Of a stretch of DNA of 64,000 nucleotides, positions 11,621 to 21,948 are shown piece by piece. Positions within the stretch are counted from its first letter, which is position 1. The number at the start of each line of letters is the position of its first letter. Location of the stretch: the NCBI GenBank assembly GCA_024305745.1, contig JAHRBS010000010.1, positions 317,501 through 381,500 of the forward strand, in the 5' to 3' direction. The position numbers were made by a program, and so were the translations under genes. This DNA is from Polyporus tsugae. Its lineage: Eukaryota > Basidiomycota > Agaricomycetes > Polyporales > Polyporaceae. The notes below the pieces were generated by a model. The model saw only the letters and a list, made by a program, of their open reading frames with translations. It did no database searches and was not told the origin of the DNA.

Positions 11621-12665
11621 TCGTGAAAGAACAGAGGGCGAGGTCGACCTCGGGCAGCTGGAGGGTGTGCAGGTGCGGGTGGCGTGTGGCGATCATGGGG
11701 AGAATGTGCGCGGTAGGACGGGAGCCCGGGGGCGGCGCCTCGCGGGGGGGGGGATGCGGGGTGGTAGTTCTCGATGCGGAGGGCGGTCAGTGCGGGCCAC
11801 GCGGAGAGCATGGTGGAGATGTCGGCTTCGCTGAGCGCTGATGGACGGGAGGGGCTTGAACCTGAAGGTGAAGCGGGTGGGTGTGCGGAGGGCGAGCGCG
11901 GGCTGAATGACGTCCATCGCTGAGGCGATAATGTGGTTAAAGGTGAGCCTAGATTCGAGGAAAGGCGCGGAAAGCGTGGGCGGAACGGTGGTGGACACCG
12001 CGGACACGCATTGTGCGATGAGCTCGGTGCTGGGGGAGGAGTCGTGTATGAAGAACAAGCCCAGGTTCTGCAGAAAGGGCGGGGACGTCGCGGCGAGGAA
12101 GGACTGGATGTGGACTGCACGACCCCCGATGCTGAGCTGGGCGAGGGCCTGCAAGCAGCCCTGCAGGTGTGTGCAGTCATGGCCGATGTGAATGGAGAGG
12201 GCTCGGAGGTGCTCGAATTGCCCGATACCAGCCAGGACGGAAGCGTCCGCCGTGAGCCGGGGGGTGATGTCGAGGCTGCGCATGGATTTGAAAGAAGGCA
12301 TTGTCCAAGATATATGTTGGGGTTCAGGGCCTCGCCGGATCTTCAAGCTAGATAAAGAGGGAATTACGGCGACGATGTGACCTAGGGCGGTGGTCAACAG
12401 TATCCCGGCATTAGACGTGTCCTGGGTATCCAATCCGATGGAAAGGTATCTCAAAGTAGGAGAAAGGAGGAAAGGATACGATAAGGGTTCTGCGGGGTCA
12501 TATGCGAATCCGCTAGTGCTGTGAGGTGGGGAAGGAAGCCAGTGACGCTGCCATAACGATCCAAGACGACTGTCCAGACTTTCTGCTCGGAGGGCTCGAG
12601 ATACAGCAAGCGGATTTCTCGCACGAGTGCTGCATATTTCTGCAGTGTGGCCCACTCTTCGTCGG
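11600..12665 (-). pseudogene. broken F-box/LRR-type gene
   Basis: The minus strand encodes pieces of the leucine-rich F-box proteins that are abundant in basidiomycetes, but in shifting frames. In order: EEWATLQKYAALVREIRLL and YGSVTGFLPHLTALADS (frame 1); then LSPTLRYLSIGL, GHIVAVIPSLSSLKI, FKSMRSLDITPRL, FEHLRALSIHIG and PPFLQNLGLFFI (frame 2, 12655 to about 11860); then ALSEADISTMLSAWPALTAL (frame 3); then ILPMIATRHPHLHTLQLPEV after a run of ten G (11744-11753 on +). At least three frame changes are needed. The 3' end runs directly into the GH79 remnant. The homopolymer shift could be a sequencing error; the others are less easily explained so. Confidence 0.65.
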
Positions 12666-12889
12666 TCGGGTCTCCGTTTAGTCCGGGACTCTAGGTAGCG
12701 TATGGGAAGTTGTATACCATCGGCTCGGCATGACGGGACATACGCACGTCGTCACTGTCCCATGCCAGTGAAGAAACATACTTCAGGCAGAAGATGGGAG
12801 CGTACTAGAGCGTGATATATTCAGGCCGTAAGTCGCGAAAGGCCAGGACGCTAGCGAGGTTGTCTCCCAAGGCAGACAATTGATATGAC

Positions 12890-13140
12890 CTATGTGCGGG
12901 GAGGGAGGACGGCCATGCCAACGAGGTATGCGAGGACGATGAGCGACACCGCGACGATCATGAAAGCGTCCGTAAAGTCGAGCATCCACTCGGCGCCCAG
13001 CATCGCCGGGTGACGGACCGGCCCCGGCCGAGGCGTCCAGGCTTCGCTTCCAAGTCCGAATCGTCTCTCCCGGCCCTGTGTCCCCCACGCGTATCTCTCC
13101 GAGGCTTTCCCAAACCACTTTTATCACCTCGGGTCCCATG
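12890..13140 (-). pseudogene. tail of an unidentified membrane protein
   Basis: A minus-strand frame of about 75 codons ends at a stop at 12890. It reads like a terminal exon: SERYAWGTQGRERRFGLG, a Pro-rich linker, then one strongly hydrophobic helix (DAFMIVAVSLIVLAYLVGMA) and a short tail. No start or clear acceptor is present (an AAG precedes it near 13140). I do not recognise the family. It may be one more fragment in this decayed patch, or a chance frame. Confidence 0.3.
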
Positions 13141-13399
13141 GCCGAGGCATCCTGTCGATAGCCCTCTGCACCCCGTTTCATTAAAGTCCGTAAACTACTA
13201 TATCAGAATAAGTATGCTGATGTACAGGCCCGGTAATACAATCGTACAAGTCGAATTCATCTAGCAGGTGTACGTATACATATCCTAGTAAGCAGTACTT
13301 CGTGTTCGAAATCAATCCGAGGTCCTCGTGTCGTGCCGGTGCGGCCTTCTTGCGTTGTGCTGATGATCAAGAGCGCGCGTCAGCGATCCGTGAACGAGG

Positions 13400-14225
13400 G
13401 TTGGACGAGGGGGAAAAGAAAAACCGTACTTCGTCTCGCGGCCCGCTTCTTGGCAGCGGCCTTCCCTTTCTCGATGCGTTTCTCGAACTCTTGGTCATCA
13501 GCACCTTGGCGATCGTCGAGGACCTACAAGGACGGATGAGCGAGGGCGCAACAGACAGCGTAGAACAGGAACGTACCGCCTCAAAGTCGTTGAGCTCTGC
13601 ATCAGGACTTGTTCGCGGTTGTTTTGTCGCGCCTGCGTGGCGACAATTAGGGACAGCCCCTTGCCATACTGTTCAAGGTTAGGTGCGTTAGAACCATGAG
13701 GGTGTTCTTCTTGACCACCATGTCCGAGTCGCCGAGACCCTTGTACAGCTCGTCGTTGCTCTCGTCGATGATGCTGCTGCTGTACGAGACAGCAACGTCC
13801 CCGAGCGCGACGACGATGTTGCTACGGATGCCCGGGTCCGACGATGTCTCGAGGACCTTGAACAGGAGCCGATGGTTTTTGTCGCAAAACTCTGAGCTGA
13901 CGCACAAGAACTTGCTGAATGCGAGCGTGGCGGTTGCACGAAGAAGCTTGTTCTATGCGAGACAAGTCAGCCAACGGAGGTGGTGGTATCAACCACGCAG
14001 CGGACTAACCTTGAACTTGGGCGGGGTGCCGACGACGTGCACAAGCATTGGGCCGAAAATCGCGAGAAGAGACCGTGGACCGTGGAGCAACTCTTGCTCC
14101 CGCATGCTCAAGATCCGCTCACCAATCTCGTCCTCAGCATTGCCGGCGACCTGGTCGAGCTCTTCATGATCGACTTAGTCGCTGCTCCGGGCCGCCACCG
14201 ATATTCTCGGCTGTGCGAAGGAGGT
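13400..14225 (-). pseudogene. condensin subunit 1 (Cnd1/Ycs4) pseudogene with internal deletion
   Basis: Two neighbouring pieces on the minus strand belong to the same family. The first (about 14180-13660), across a normal intron ending near 13957, encodes HEAT-repeat sequence of condensin subunit 1: EELDQVAGNAEDEIGERIL, SLLAIFGPMLVHVVG, LLRATATLAFSKFLCVSSEF, DPGIRSNIVVALGDVAVSYS, VVKKNTLMVLTHLTLN. The next (about 13640-13430) encodes the C-terminal tail as I recall it from the family: ARQN, then SPDAELNDFEA, intron, VLDDRQGADDQEFEKRIEKG and a Lys/Arg end. A living gene has a few hundred residues between them. An in-frame stop precedes EELDQ, and frame changes occur at the junction. The intact gene must be elsewhere. 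Confidence 0.7.
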
Positions 14226-14883
14226 CAGTTAATGCACGAAATAGGGCCCACCGAGGCTCTGTGAACCACGTACTCATCTCTTTGTCGTGCTTCTGCCGCT
14301 TCCATTAACGCTCAACAAGTTCCAAGAAGACAATCTGCTTGACCGCGATGGCCGATAACGAAGAGCAGCTGGCTGAGCTCAAATGCTAGAGGCTAATAGA
14401 GGGGGTGAAACTTGAGCTCACCTTGCCACGATCTCCAAGTCCGACCTTCACCAATGCCGCTTCGCAAGGGCGAGCATACCCAAGACGATTACTGCGCCTC
14501 TTCGTTGAGCCCTAGGTAACGGCTGGTCGGAACCTAGATTCGAGTGTGAGTAACTGTGAGAAGCCAGGATTGGAGTCGGAGACTGGAGTCCCATAGTCTG
14601 CGCACTGTAAACCATCCATTGCTTCGATACGACTTCATCAGGGATGCTCCCCTGCGGCATGGATTGACACCTCCTCACACGGCGTACATACTGAGATGCC
14701 GCTGGTCGCGACATGTTCATGGAATTACTTGCATCAATGCATGGCAGGGTGCTCGAGCGCGCTTCCGATTCGCTCTTTGTGCATGCCACAACGGTCAACG
14801 GAGTGGACTCCACGAGTCGACCCGCGGAATGTTGGGGTGCCACACGCCGTGCAACGGGCAACGGCAGCAACGCAACCTTGACT

Positions 14884-14932
14884 GAGCTAATTATAACTAG
14901 TCTTGATCATCAAGACTAAGTAGTTAGCTCGG
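14884..14932. repeat. long palindrome
   Basis: The core TAGTCTTGAT-C-ATCAAGACTA (14898-14918) is a perfect 10-bp inverted repeat around one base. The symmetry continues outward with one small mismatch block to GAGCTAA and TTAGCTC. It could be a remnant of a foldback element or a cruciform-forming site. Confidence 0.6.
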
Positions 14933-14990
14933 CTAAGGTCGCGTTGTAAGTCATCCTGCGTGGGGAATGTCAGTAGCGAAATCATGACGG

Positions 14991-15141
14991 CGTGCATCCG
15001 CAGACGCGACATCCGCGCGACATGCTCGTGGAATCCCTTTCTGACCGGCGCCAATCTATAAGCGCCGTCAAGCGCCCGGCAATGCAGGACAGCAAGGCGA
15101 TTCCAACAGCATGTCACGACCTGCGCGCGCCATCTGGGGAT
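14991..15141. repeat. direct repeat, copy 1
   Basis: Shares blocks in the same order with 15424-15570: TGCTCGTGGAATC, CCAATCT, GGACAGCAAGGCGATTCCAA, AGCATGTCACG, CATCTGGGGATGC. The copies differ by substitutions and small indels, so the duplication is not recent. Confidence 0.65.
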
Positions 15142-15423
15142 GCTTCCAGTGAATCTGATTTCTTCTGTCCAGTGTCCTCCATCCGTGCATGCTACGCACA
15201 CAGCTTCGTTGCGGCAGATCGACATCCACGGATCGCCCTCTTCTGTGCCATGGTGTCTTTACTGTAAGTTTAAGGTGAGAATATAGCCCATTCCTCGCTT
15301 CTGTAAGGCTATTCCCCAAACATCCCTCTTACAAGCAGCAAATGTGAACTCTCATCCTTGAGAGAACGACAAGCTCCTTCGGAAAATCTAATCGGGGCGG
15401 CGGACTGACGTCTGCCCAGCACG

Positions 15424-15570
15424 GCATGCGTTCGCAGACCGCGCAGGCCGCGACGTGCTCGTGGAATCTTTCTAAACGGTTGCCAAGAGTCAATCTCTAA
15501 GCACCATGCCATGACGCAGGACAGCAAGGCGATTCCAAAAGCATGTCACGGCCTGCGCCATCTGGGGATG
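15424..15570. repeat. direct repeat, copy 2
   Basis: Second copy of the unit at 14991-15141, same orientation, about 280 bp downstream of it. No coding content seen in either copy. Confidence 0.65.
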
Positions 15571-16111
15571 CAGCCAGCATTAGGACATGCAATCACGAGG
15601 CGTCAGTGATGGGTCACCGGGTGTGCCACAAGATGCAACCCTTACTAATGTCGGGTTTCAAAGCACAACCGCAACACAACCGTTCGAACTAAGAAACTCC
15701 TCGTCGGTAATATTTGTGTTCACATTTCTGGCGCAATCTCGCCATACTCGATATTGGAAACTTGTACATCGACTGAGAGTTTAGGCAGTCGTCCACAGAG
15801 AATAAGCCCCAGTTGCATCACCTCCCAGAGCTCAAACCAAGGCTCCAGCTCTGTATCTTATTTAGCTTTCGAGTCTCGGCCATCGCGGATGCTTCTAGCT
15901 TCTCCTTTGCGAGTGTCAATTGATGGCTGGGATGCATGCGTTTGAGGGTTGGTAACTGAACAGCAGACACCATGGCGACTTCACACCCCGTTTTGATCTA
16001 GCACACTCTAAGGTGAGCCCTTTCAACCATGTGTCTTTGGATGCTGTGTACAGTGACACCATGCCTTGCCAGCCTCCAGGTGTCGAATCGAAGATTTCCG
16101 CACGTCTTGGG

Positions 16112-16119
16112 TATAAAAG
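16112..16119 (+). promoter_or_regulatory. TATA box of the polyampholyte gene
   Basis: TATAAAAG, 216 nt before the ATG at 16328. The leader contains a probable 5' UTR intron (GTAAGT at 16208 to CCAG at 16270), so the spliced leader is about 120 nt. This is a strong, classical promoter layout. Confidence 0.7.
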
Positions 16120-16327
16120 GCCTGCATGATCCACTTGAGATCTCCAGCTCGTCTTCGCTTTCCCCTCGAGCCATCTACCTTCCTTCTCTCCAAACTTCCT
16201 TCAGCTGGTAAGTTCCAACGATATGCCCCATCGTCAACTTGCCACCGTCATGCTAACCTACCTCCTCCAGCTGTGCGGCTTTCCATTACGAAACTTTATT
16301 CAATCGCCAACTTGAACTCGATCAATC

Positions 16328-17675
16328 ATGCCGTCTTTCCAAAACCTTCTCGTTCTCTCCGTTCTCGCTCTTTCCCTTTCCGTCCAGTCCGCCCCCGTCA
16401 AGACTGTTGTAACCCGTGACGTCGGTCATGTACGCCGCACCACCTTTCCCCTGTGCTTTCGCGTCCTTACTGATCGTTTGTAAATTCTAGGCGAGCCGCT
16501 TCGCCGAGCCCGATATCGTGTCCTTCGACGACGTCGAGGCCCGCGAGTTCGACGAGGACGAGGACACCAGCCTCGAGGCCCGCGCCAAGAAGCACCACAA
16601 GGTGCACCACAAGTCGACCAAGCCCAAGGGCAAGGGCCACAAGGGCCACAAGAGCCACAAGGGCAAGGGCGGCGGGATTGTCGGCGGTATCCTCGGCGAC
16701 CTCGGTGTTCACGGCGACGCGGGTCTCAACGTCGAGGTCCGCGAGTTCGACGAGGACGAGGACACCAGCCTCGAGGCTCGCGCCAAGAAGCACCACCAAG
16801 CGCACCACAAGTCGACCAAGCCCAAGGGCAAGGGCCTCAAGGGCCACAAGGGCAAGGGTGGCAGCGTAGTCGGCGGTTTGCTCGGCGACATGGGTTTGCG
16901 CCACCACGGGCACCACGTCGAGCTCCCCCGCGAGTTCGATGACGAGGACGACGAGGAGCTCGAGGCCCGCGAGTTCGACGAGGACGAGGAGAGCACCCTC
17001 GAGGCCCACGCCAAGAAGCACCACAAGGGCCTCAAGGGCCACAAGGGCAAGGGCCTCAAGGGCCACAAGGGCAAGGGCGGCGGATTGTTCGGCGACCTGG
17101 GTTTGCACCACCACGGGCACCACGTCGAGCTCCCCCGCGAGTTCGATGACGAGGACGATGAGGACCTCGAGGCCCGCGAGTTCGATGACGAGGACGATGA
17201 GGACCTCGAGGCCCGCGAGTTCGATGACGAGGACGATGAGGACCTCGAGGCCCGCGAGTTCGACGACGACGAGGAGAACACCCTCGAGGCCCGTGCCAAG
17301 AAGCACCACCACGCGCACCACAAGTCGACCAAGCCCAAGGGCCACAAGGGCCACAAGGGCAAGGGCGGTTCACTCGGCGGCCTCGGCGTCGGTTTGGACG
17401 GCCACGGACACCTCAACGTCGGTCCCCGCGAGTTCGACGACGAGGACCTGGAGGACCTGGAGGCCCGCGAGTTCGACGACGACGAGGACGTCAGCCTCGA
17501 GGCCCGCGCCAAGAAGCACCACAAGGCGCACCACAAGTCCACCAAGCCCAAGGGCAAGGGTCACAAGGGCCACAAGGGCCACGGGGGCAAGGGCGACGAG
17601 GGCAAGGGCGGCAGCGTAGTCGGCGGGTTGCTCGGCGACATCGGTCTGCGCTCGCTCGCGGACATCGACGAGTAG
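16328..17675 (+). CDS. secreted repeat protein of alternating acidic and basic blocks
   Basis: Exons 16328-16429 and 16491-17675 (61-nt intron, phase 0) encode 428 residues. The signal peptide is MPSFQNLLVLSVLALSLSVQ, cleaved near QSA. The rest is about five imperfect modules. Each has an acidic block (REFDDEDDEDLEA), a basic Lys/His/Gly block that starts LEARAKKHHK and runs into KSTKPKGKGHKGHK, and a Gly-rich hydrophobic patch (GGLLGDMGL or similar). In the fourth module the acidic unit itself is tandemly triplicated. Possible processing sites are L-E-A-R and the Lys-Lys of AKKHH. I know no family for it. A charge-block secreted polymer, a coacervating matrix protein or a repeat precursor of short peptides are all possible; none is proven. 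Confidence 0.85.
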
Positions 17676-18774
17676 GCCGTCACTCGGCCCGCCTCCATCG
17701 TCTCCCTACTCCCCTCCCTTCGTTACCTCCCCGTTCCTTCCCCCACCCGCTCTCCGCGCAAGACATCGCTTTGGGTTAGAGCACATACGGTTTGTACATA
17801 CCGTTGTCCCGAGCATGCCGTACCCATAGATCTTGTCTTGTATCACGTCCATCTCACCACGGCATTCAAGTTAGCATTTAATGATATTACGCTTTCTTCA
17901 GCTTTCTTCCCGCTCTACTGTCCCTGCGCGCGTGTGCGATGCCTTCCGAGTTGGATCCCCCCTCGATCTGCCAGGGCACTCCGTCTTCTCGCACATCGCC
18001 GTGTCTGTCATATTACACGTCCACTGAGATTTGTACCGGTCCGCCAAGGCGCGCCTCCGGAACTTGAGCTGCGAAACTTGAAGCTTGAGTGTTTACTCTA
18101 CCCACTGCTGGTCACCCTCCATTCGGGCCCTTCACCTTTATACTCCGAGGAATGGTATGGGTCTATTAACGGCAAAGATATAGCAACAGCAGTACTAGTC
18201 TGGTGAGTAGAAGACGACGGTAAAGTCGGTGGACGTCGATCGTGATTCGCACCGAGTGTCCGCCGGATCCCTCCTGCGGTCTCGTCGCTGACTGCCTGAT
18301 GTACTTTACAGTGCTGAGTTGTATTACACATTTGTCTTTTATCTACTGACGCACTGGGAAGTTATCTAGGTCTCCTGCGCTCGTCGTCTGCTCCTAGTAT
18401 ACGTACACGAATCTCGAGAAGGTTGTTTGCCACGGCAGTGCAGGAGATGAACGTGACAAGAAGAACGTTAACCATCATATTTAAAGTTCAAGTCGTACAT
18501 GATATTACGTGCACAAATAGGTACAAACGCCTACCTGACTCCAACGACAATGGCAGACACAGTGGTACTAGTAAGACTTGCAAAAACGATGCATAGTACT
18601 TGTAGGTAAGGTAATTTAATTCCAAAGCGTGTGAACGAAAGCTTGACAGCGGAACTTGAACGAGTCGGACTCGCGAACAACGGGAACGAAGAGTATGAAC
18701 GAACGTGAACAACGTACGAAATACATGGCAAGATTGGTTTCTTTTTCTTCTCTCTCCTCTCGATGCCGTATACT
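17676..18774. other. intergenic region between converging genes
   Basis: 3' flanks of the polyampholyte gene and of the minus-strand gene that ends at 18775. Open frames are short and unrecognised; no repeat was seen. Confidence 0.45.
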
Positions 18775-20502
18775 CTAGTCGACGTCATCCATGCCGTTCC
18801 ACCCCGCGTGCCCACCCATGGGAGGGGGTAGAGCAGGAACAGGGTGCCCGGTGTAGAACGTGAACAGCGGCGGAGGGGCAGGAGCGGGTGTGACAGCGGG
18901 GGTCGGAGGCGTCGCAGGCTCCAGCGGGGGTGGTATGTCCTCCTCCTGGTCCATGTCCTCGCTTTCCTCAGGTGTCGTCTGCACAGGCGGCGGTGGTGGC
19001 GGGGGCCCCATCCCGAACATGAACATCGTTGGCGCAGCGGCTGCGGGCGCGTGTGCAGAGGGGCCAGCAGCAGCGGTCTGAGTGCCGGTGTTGGCGCGGC
19101 GCTTCTGGTCAGTCTTGTGGAGCTTGCGCCGCTGGACCTTGGCGAACGCGGCGAGCGCGTCGACAACGTCGATGACGTGCTGCCTGCCCGGCTTCTCCGA
19201 CACCCGCGCGAGCATGTCCTCGACGACGTCCGCCGCACGCAGGTACGGCATCGATTTCGTGAGCTCCTTGTACACTTTCAGCAGCACCGGCGGCCCGCCC
19301 TTCACCCGCTGCGCCGTGTCCGTCCAGCCCTCAAAACGCTGCTTCAGCCGTGGCCGGAACTCCTCCCGCAGGTCCTCCGTGTCCGGGTCCGACGGGTCGA
19401 GGTCGAGATAGCCCAGCGGGTCCGTGTCCTCCATGCCATCCAGGGGCGGGACGATCGGGAGCGGCAGGCCCATGACCATCGCCGCGAGCGCCATCGGGTT
19501 CGGGTTCCCAGTCCCAGGCGTCGCGATCGCGTCCACCCAGCGCTCGACGCGGTCCTGCCGGTCTGTCGGGCGTAGCTTGAGGATCTGCTCGAGCTCGGCC
19601 TCGTTTGTGGCCGTGTCCATGCGCGAGAACGGCCCGACGAGCGTGGCGCGCACGCACGCGACGGTGTCGAGGAGCTCCTTCTCGATCAACTCCAGTGCGC
19701 GCAACTGCTGGAACGGGTCCTCGGCAAGCGCCGTGACTGCGCGCTGGAAGACCGGCGCGTCGCGCGAGCGGAGGAGGTGCGTGTGCGTGGAGAGCAGCGA
19801 CGCGATCGTCACCGTGTTGTTCTCGAGCGCGTGGATATCGAGCGCAGCGGCGAAAATCTCCGGGCACGACGTCGCCGTATCGTTCAGGAAGGACATGAGC
19901 TCCGCCCCTGTCGCATCGGGGTCCGTCGAGGATGAGAGAAGCGCGGAGTAGAGCCGTAGCGAAGGGTTCAGCTTGAAGACGGCGAGCATCGCAGCGTGGA
20001 CGCGCTTGCGGAACTGCCACATCTGCGAGTTGATGTGGTGCGACCAGTGCTTCGCGTGCGATGGCGTCGTCTTCCGGTTTACCTTCGGAACCCAGTCGGA
20101 GTCGTCGACAGGGGCGTCGAGGTCAGAGTCATCGTCGGTGTATGCGTCCTCGTCCTCGCCTTCGTCTGAGTCCACGTCCGTCCATTCTTCTTCAGGCCCG
20201 TACTCATCATGTGGGCCTGTGGGAATGGTCATCAAATGTCTCGACAGCGGAAGTACGAAAGACTTGCATTTACGGCCGCCATACAACAACCGCTCGAGTG
20301 CTGTCCAGCCCATGATGTCTTCAATGTCGTCCAGCATCTCCGGGATCTGCTTGATCTGTCGTTGCGTGCCCGTGGCGAGCATGCTCAGGAAGAGATCCCG
20401 CCAAATGAACTGGAGCGCCTCCTCAATGTTGTGCGCACCGTTCACCTGCCACGACTTCACGACTTTCCCCGACTTCCGCTTGATGGTAATCGGGACGTAC
20501 AT
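18775..20502 (-). CDS. uncharacterised protein, 575 residues
   Basis: One long exon on the minus strand from ATG 20502 to TAG 18775. I do not recognise it. The N-terminal 100 residues look globular (YVPITIKRKSGKVVKSWQVN, then a helical WRDLFLSML region). An acidic linker follows at about residues 110-145, then a helix-rich middle (about 150-480), and a Pro-rich C-terminus with poly-Pro near residue 515 and a final acidic tip. The chosen ATG is the first in frame after an upstream region that has no other in-frame ATG. It is intronless, unlike most neighbours, which could mean a lineage-restricted gene. Cytosolic or nuclear; no signal peptide or membrane segment. Confidence 0.75.
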   Translation of the reverse strand: MYVPITIKRKSGKVVKSWQVNGAHNIEEALQFIWRDLFLSMLATGTQRQIKQIPEMLDDIEDIMGWTALERLLYGGRKCKSFVLPLSRHLMTIPTGPHDEYGPEEEWTDVDSDEGEDEDAYTDDDSDLDAPVDDSDWVPKVNRKTTPSHAKHWSHHINSQMWQFRKRVHAAMLAVFKLNPSLRLYSALLSSSTDPDATGAELMSFLNDTATSCPEIFAAALDIHALENNTVTIASLLSTHTHLLRSRDAPVFQRAVTALAEDPFQQLRALELIEKELLDTVACVRATLVGPFSRMDTATNEAELEQILKLRPTDRQDRVERWVDAIATPGTGNPNPMALAAMVMGLPLPIVPPLDGMEDTDPLGYLDLDPSDPDTEDLREEFRPRLKQRFEGWTDTAQRVKGGPPVLLKVYKELTKSMPYLRAADVVEDMLARVSEKPGRQHVIDVVDALAAFAKVQRRKLHKTDQKRRANTGTQTAAAGPSAHAPAAAAPTMFMFGMGPPPPPPPVQTTPEESEDMDQEEDIPPPLEPATPPTPAVTPAPAPPPLFTFYTGHPVPALPPPMGGHAGWNGMDDVD

Positions 20503-21214
20503 ATTTGTGAATGCACATCGACAACTACTTCGCAAGCGTTAGTAACGATGGTCTGAGCGTGCATAGAAAGGTGAGATGAGAGACGCAGGAAAGAAAATGT
20601 CAATGCAATCAAGCTCCTGCGATGCAGAGATATCCACACCACGGTGGTTTGGGGCGAAGCGATCGTTCACAGTCCACTCTGCAGTTACGTGCACCAGTTG
20701 ACGGCAAATATCAACCCGCGGAGGCTGAGCCGTGCCAAGTCTCCAGGCCGGGAGTTCTGCGACCTGTTCCCAAGAACCTCCGCTCGGACCGCCCGTCTAC
20801 AAATAGATAGCCTCTACGGGGCTCGGCAAGTCGGACATGGCGGGCGAGGAACCGGAAATGATACTTCAAATGGCACTAAGATGGCTCGGGATGATACCGG
20901 GCTCAGTGCAAGTACGACAATGATGGGCCCTACGGACTTCGACGTCCAGCTCAAGTGTCGGCTAGAGCGATGGCGCCCACCGAGCTAAACCGACTTCCAC
21001 CTGTCCCTCGTTGGGGCATCTGGTGGCTTGCGGGACACCGTGTCACTGTCGTATCGTGACCAAAGACCACATTTGATAATGGTTTTGCGCAGCGTCTCGT
21101 AGTGATTGCATCTTAAGTGTATTTAAACCATATGTCCGGGCCCGAGGGGCGATGGTCGAGTCCCAGGCATTGATATCAGAACCATCCATGTGTGACTGTT
21201 GCAACATTCCACGA
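20503..21214. other. intergenic region
   Basis: Promoter side of the 575-residue gene and flank of the foldback elements. No gene seen. Confidence 0.45.
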
Positions 21215-21460
21215 GGTGCAAATCAGGATACTCGGCCTGAAATACTGTAAAGATTAGGGTAAAAATAGTCTGAATAACTTTACCATCCTCCGCGACCACT
21301 TCTTTGTAGTGCAATACAGTCCTGTCAGCACATGCGCTGCTTTTTACCGTCGGTCTACAAAGGGCTTTACGATATCCACAACAAAGGATGGTAAAGATAT
21401 TCAGATTAGTTTCACAACAATCTTTACCGTAACGCAGGGTATATTACCCTGATATGCACC
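21215..21460. mobile_element. foldback (MITE-like) element, copy 1
   Basis: A 246-bp imperfect palindrome. The left arm runs from GGTGCAAATCAGGAT to CTGAATAACTTTACCATCC, and the right arm from GGATGGTAAAGATATTCAG to ATTACCCTGATATGCACC; the arms are about 80 nt and pair along most of their length. It has no coding capacity. The ends look like terminal inverted repeats (GGTGCA/TGCACC). I could not define target-site duplications by eye. Confidence 0.7.
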
Positions 21461-21507
21461 CGGTGCTCGGGTAGACATAGAGTGAATGATTTTTACCAGA
21501 ACACTAC

Positions 21508-21758
21508 GTGCAAATCAGGATGGTTCGCCCGTACTACTGTAGAGATTACGGTAAAATAAGTCTGAATATCTTTACCGTCCTCCGCTGCAACAACCGTAAT
21601 GCCTCTTTGTGATCGCATACACCCCATTCCCCGTAAGCGCCGCTCTTAACGACAGGTCTACAAAGGGCTTTACGATTGCTATGGCAAAGGATGGTAAAGC
21701 TATTCATAGTATTTGTACCGTCATATTTACCACAATGTAGGGCGCATTGCCCTGCACC
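21508..21758. mobile_element. foldback (MITE-like) element, copy 2
   Basis: Second copy of the same family, same orientation, 47 nt after copy 1. It begins GTGCAAATCAGGATGG, has the inner arm CTGAATATCTTTACCGTCC, and returns through AGGATGGTAAAGCTATTCAT to GCCCTGCACC. The loop also shares GGTCTACAAAGGGCTTTACGA with copy 1. Divergence between copies shows the insertion or duplication is old. Confidence 0.7.
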
Positions 21759-21948
21759 CCGTCTCGGCTGACACTGCGATACTGTGCCAATACGACATAT
21801 ATGCTACTCATCTGATACTTCTCAAGGCTGACGCCCAGCAGCATGGATACGAATGTCAATCCAATAGGAGACGCACGGGAGTTGTGTGCCCAAGGGCCAT
21901 GGAGAGAAAGATAGGGGGAAGGAAGTTATAGAGGAGAGGACAAGATAC

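Larger units (their letters stand above)
14300..16100. other. non-coding repeat-bearing region
   Basis: 1.8 kb with no supportable gene. It holds a near-perfect palindrome at 14884-14932 and a pair of about 150-bp direct repeats (14991-15141 and 15424-15570). Open frames on both strands are short and unrecognised. Confidence 0.5.

Noticed and set aside
16467..17557. Long open frames (295 and 282 codons) on the minus strand of the polyampholyte gene, and a 226-codon frame on + in another register
   Set aside because: They mirror the repeat and GC bias of the real gene. The plus-strand frame has the signal peptide, intron and promoter; the others have none.
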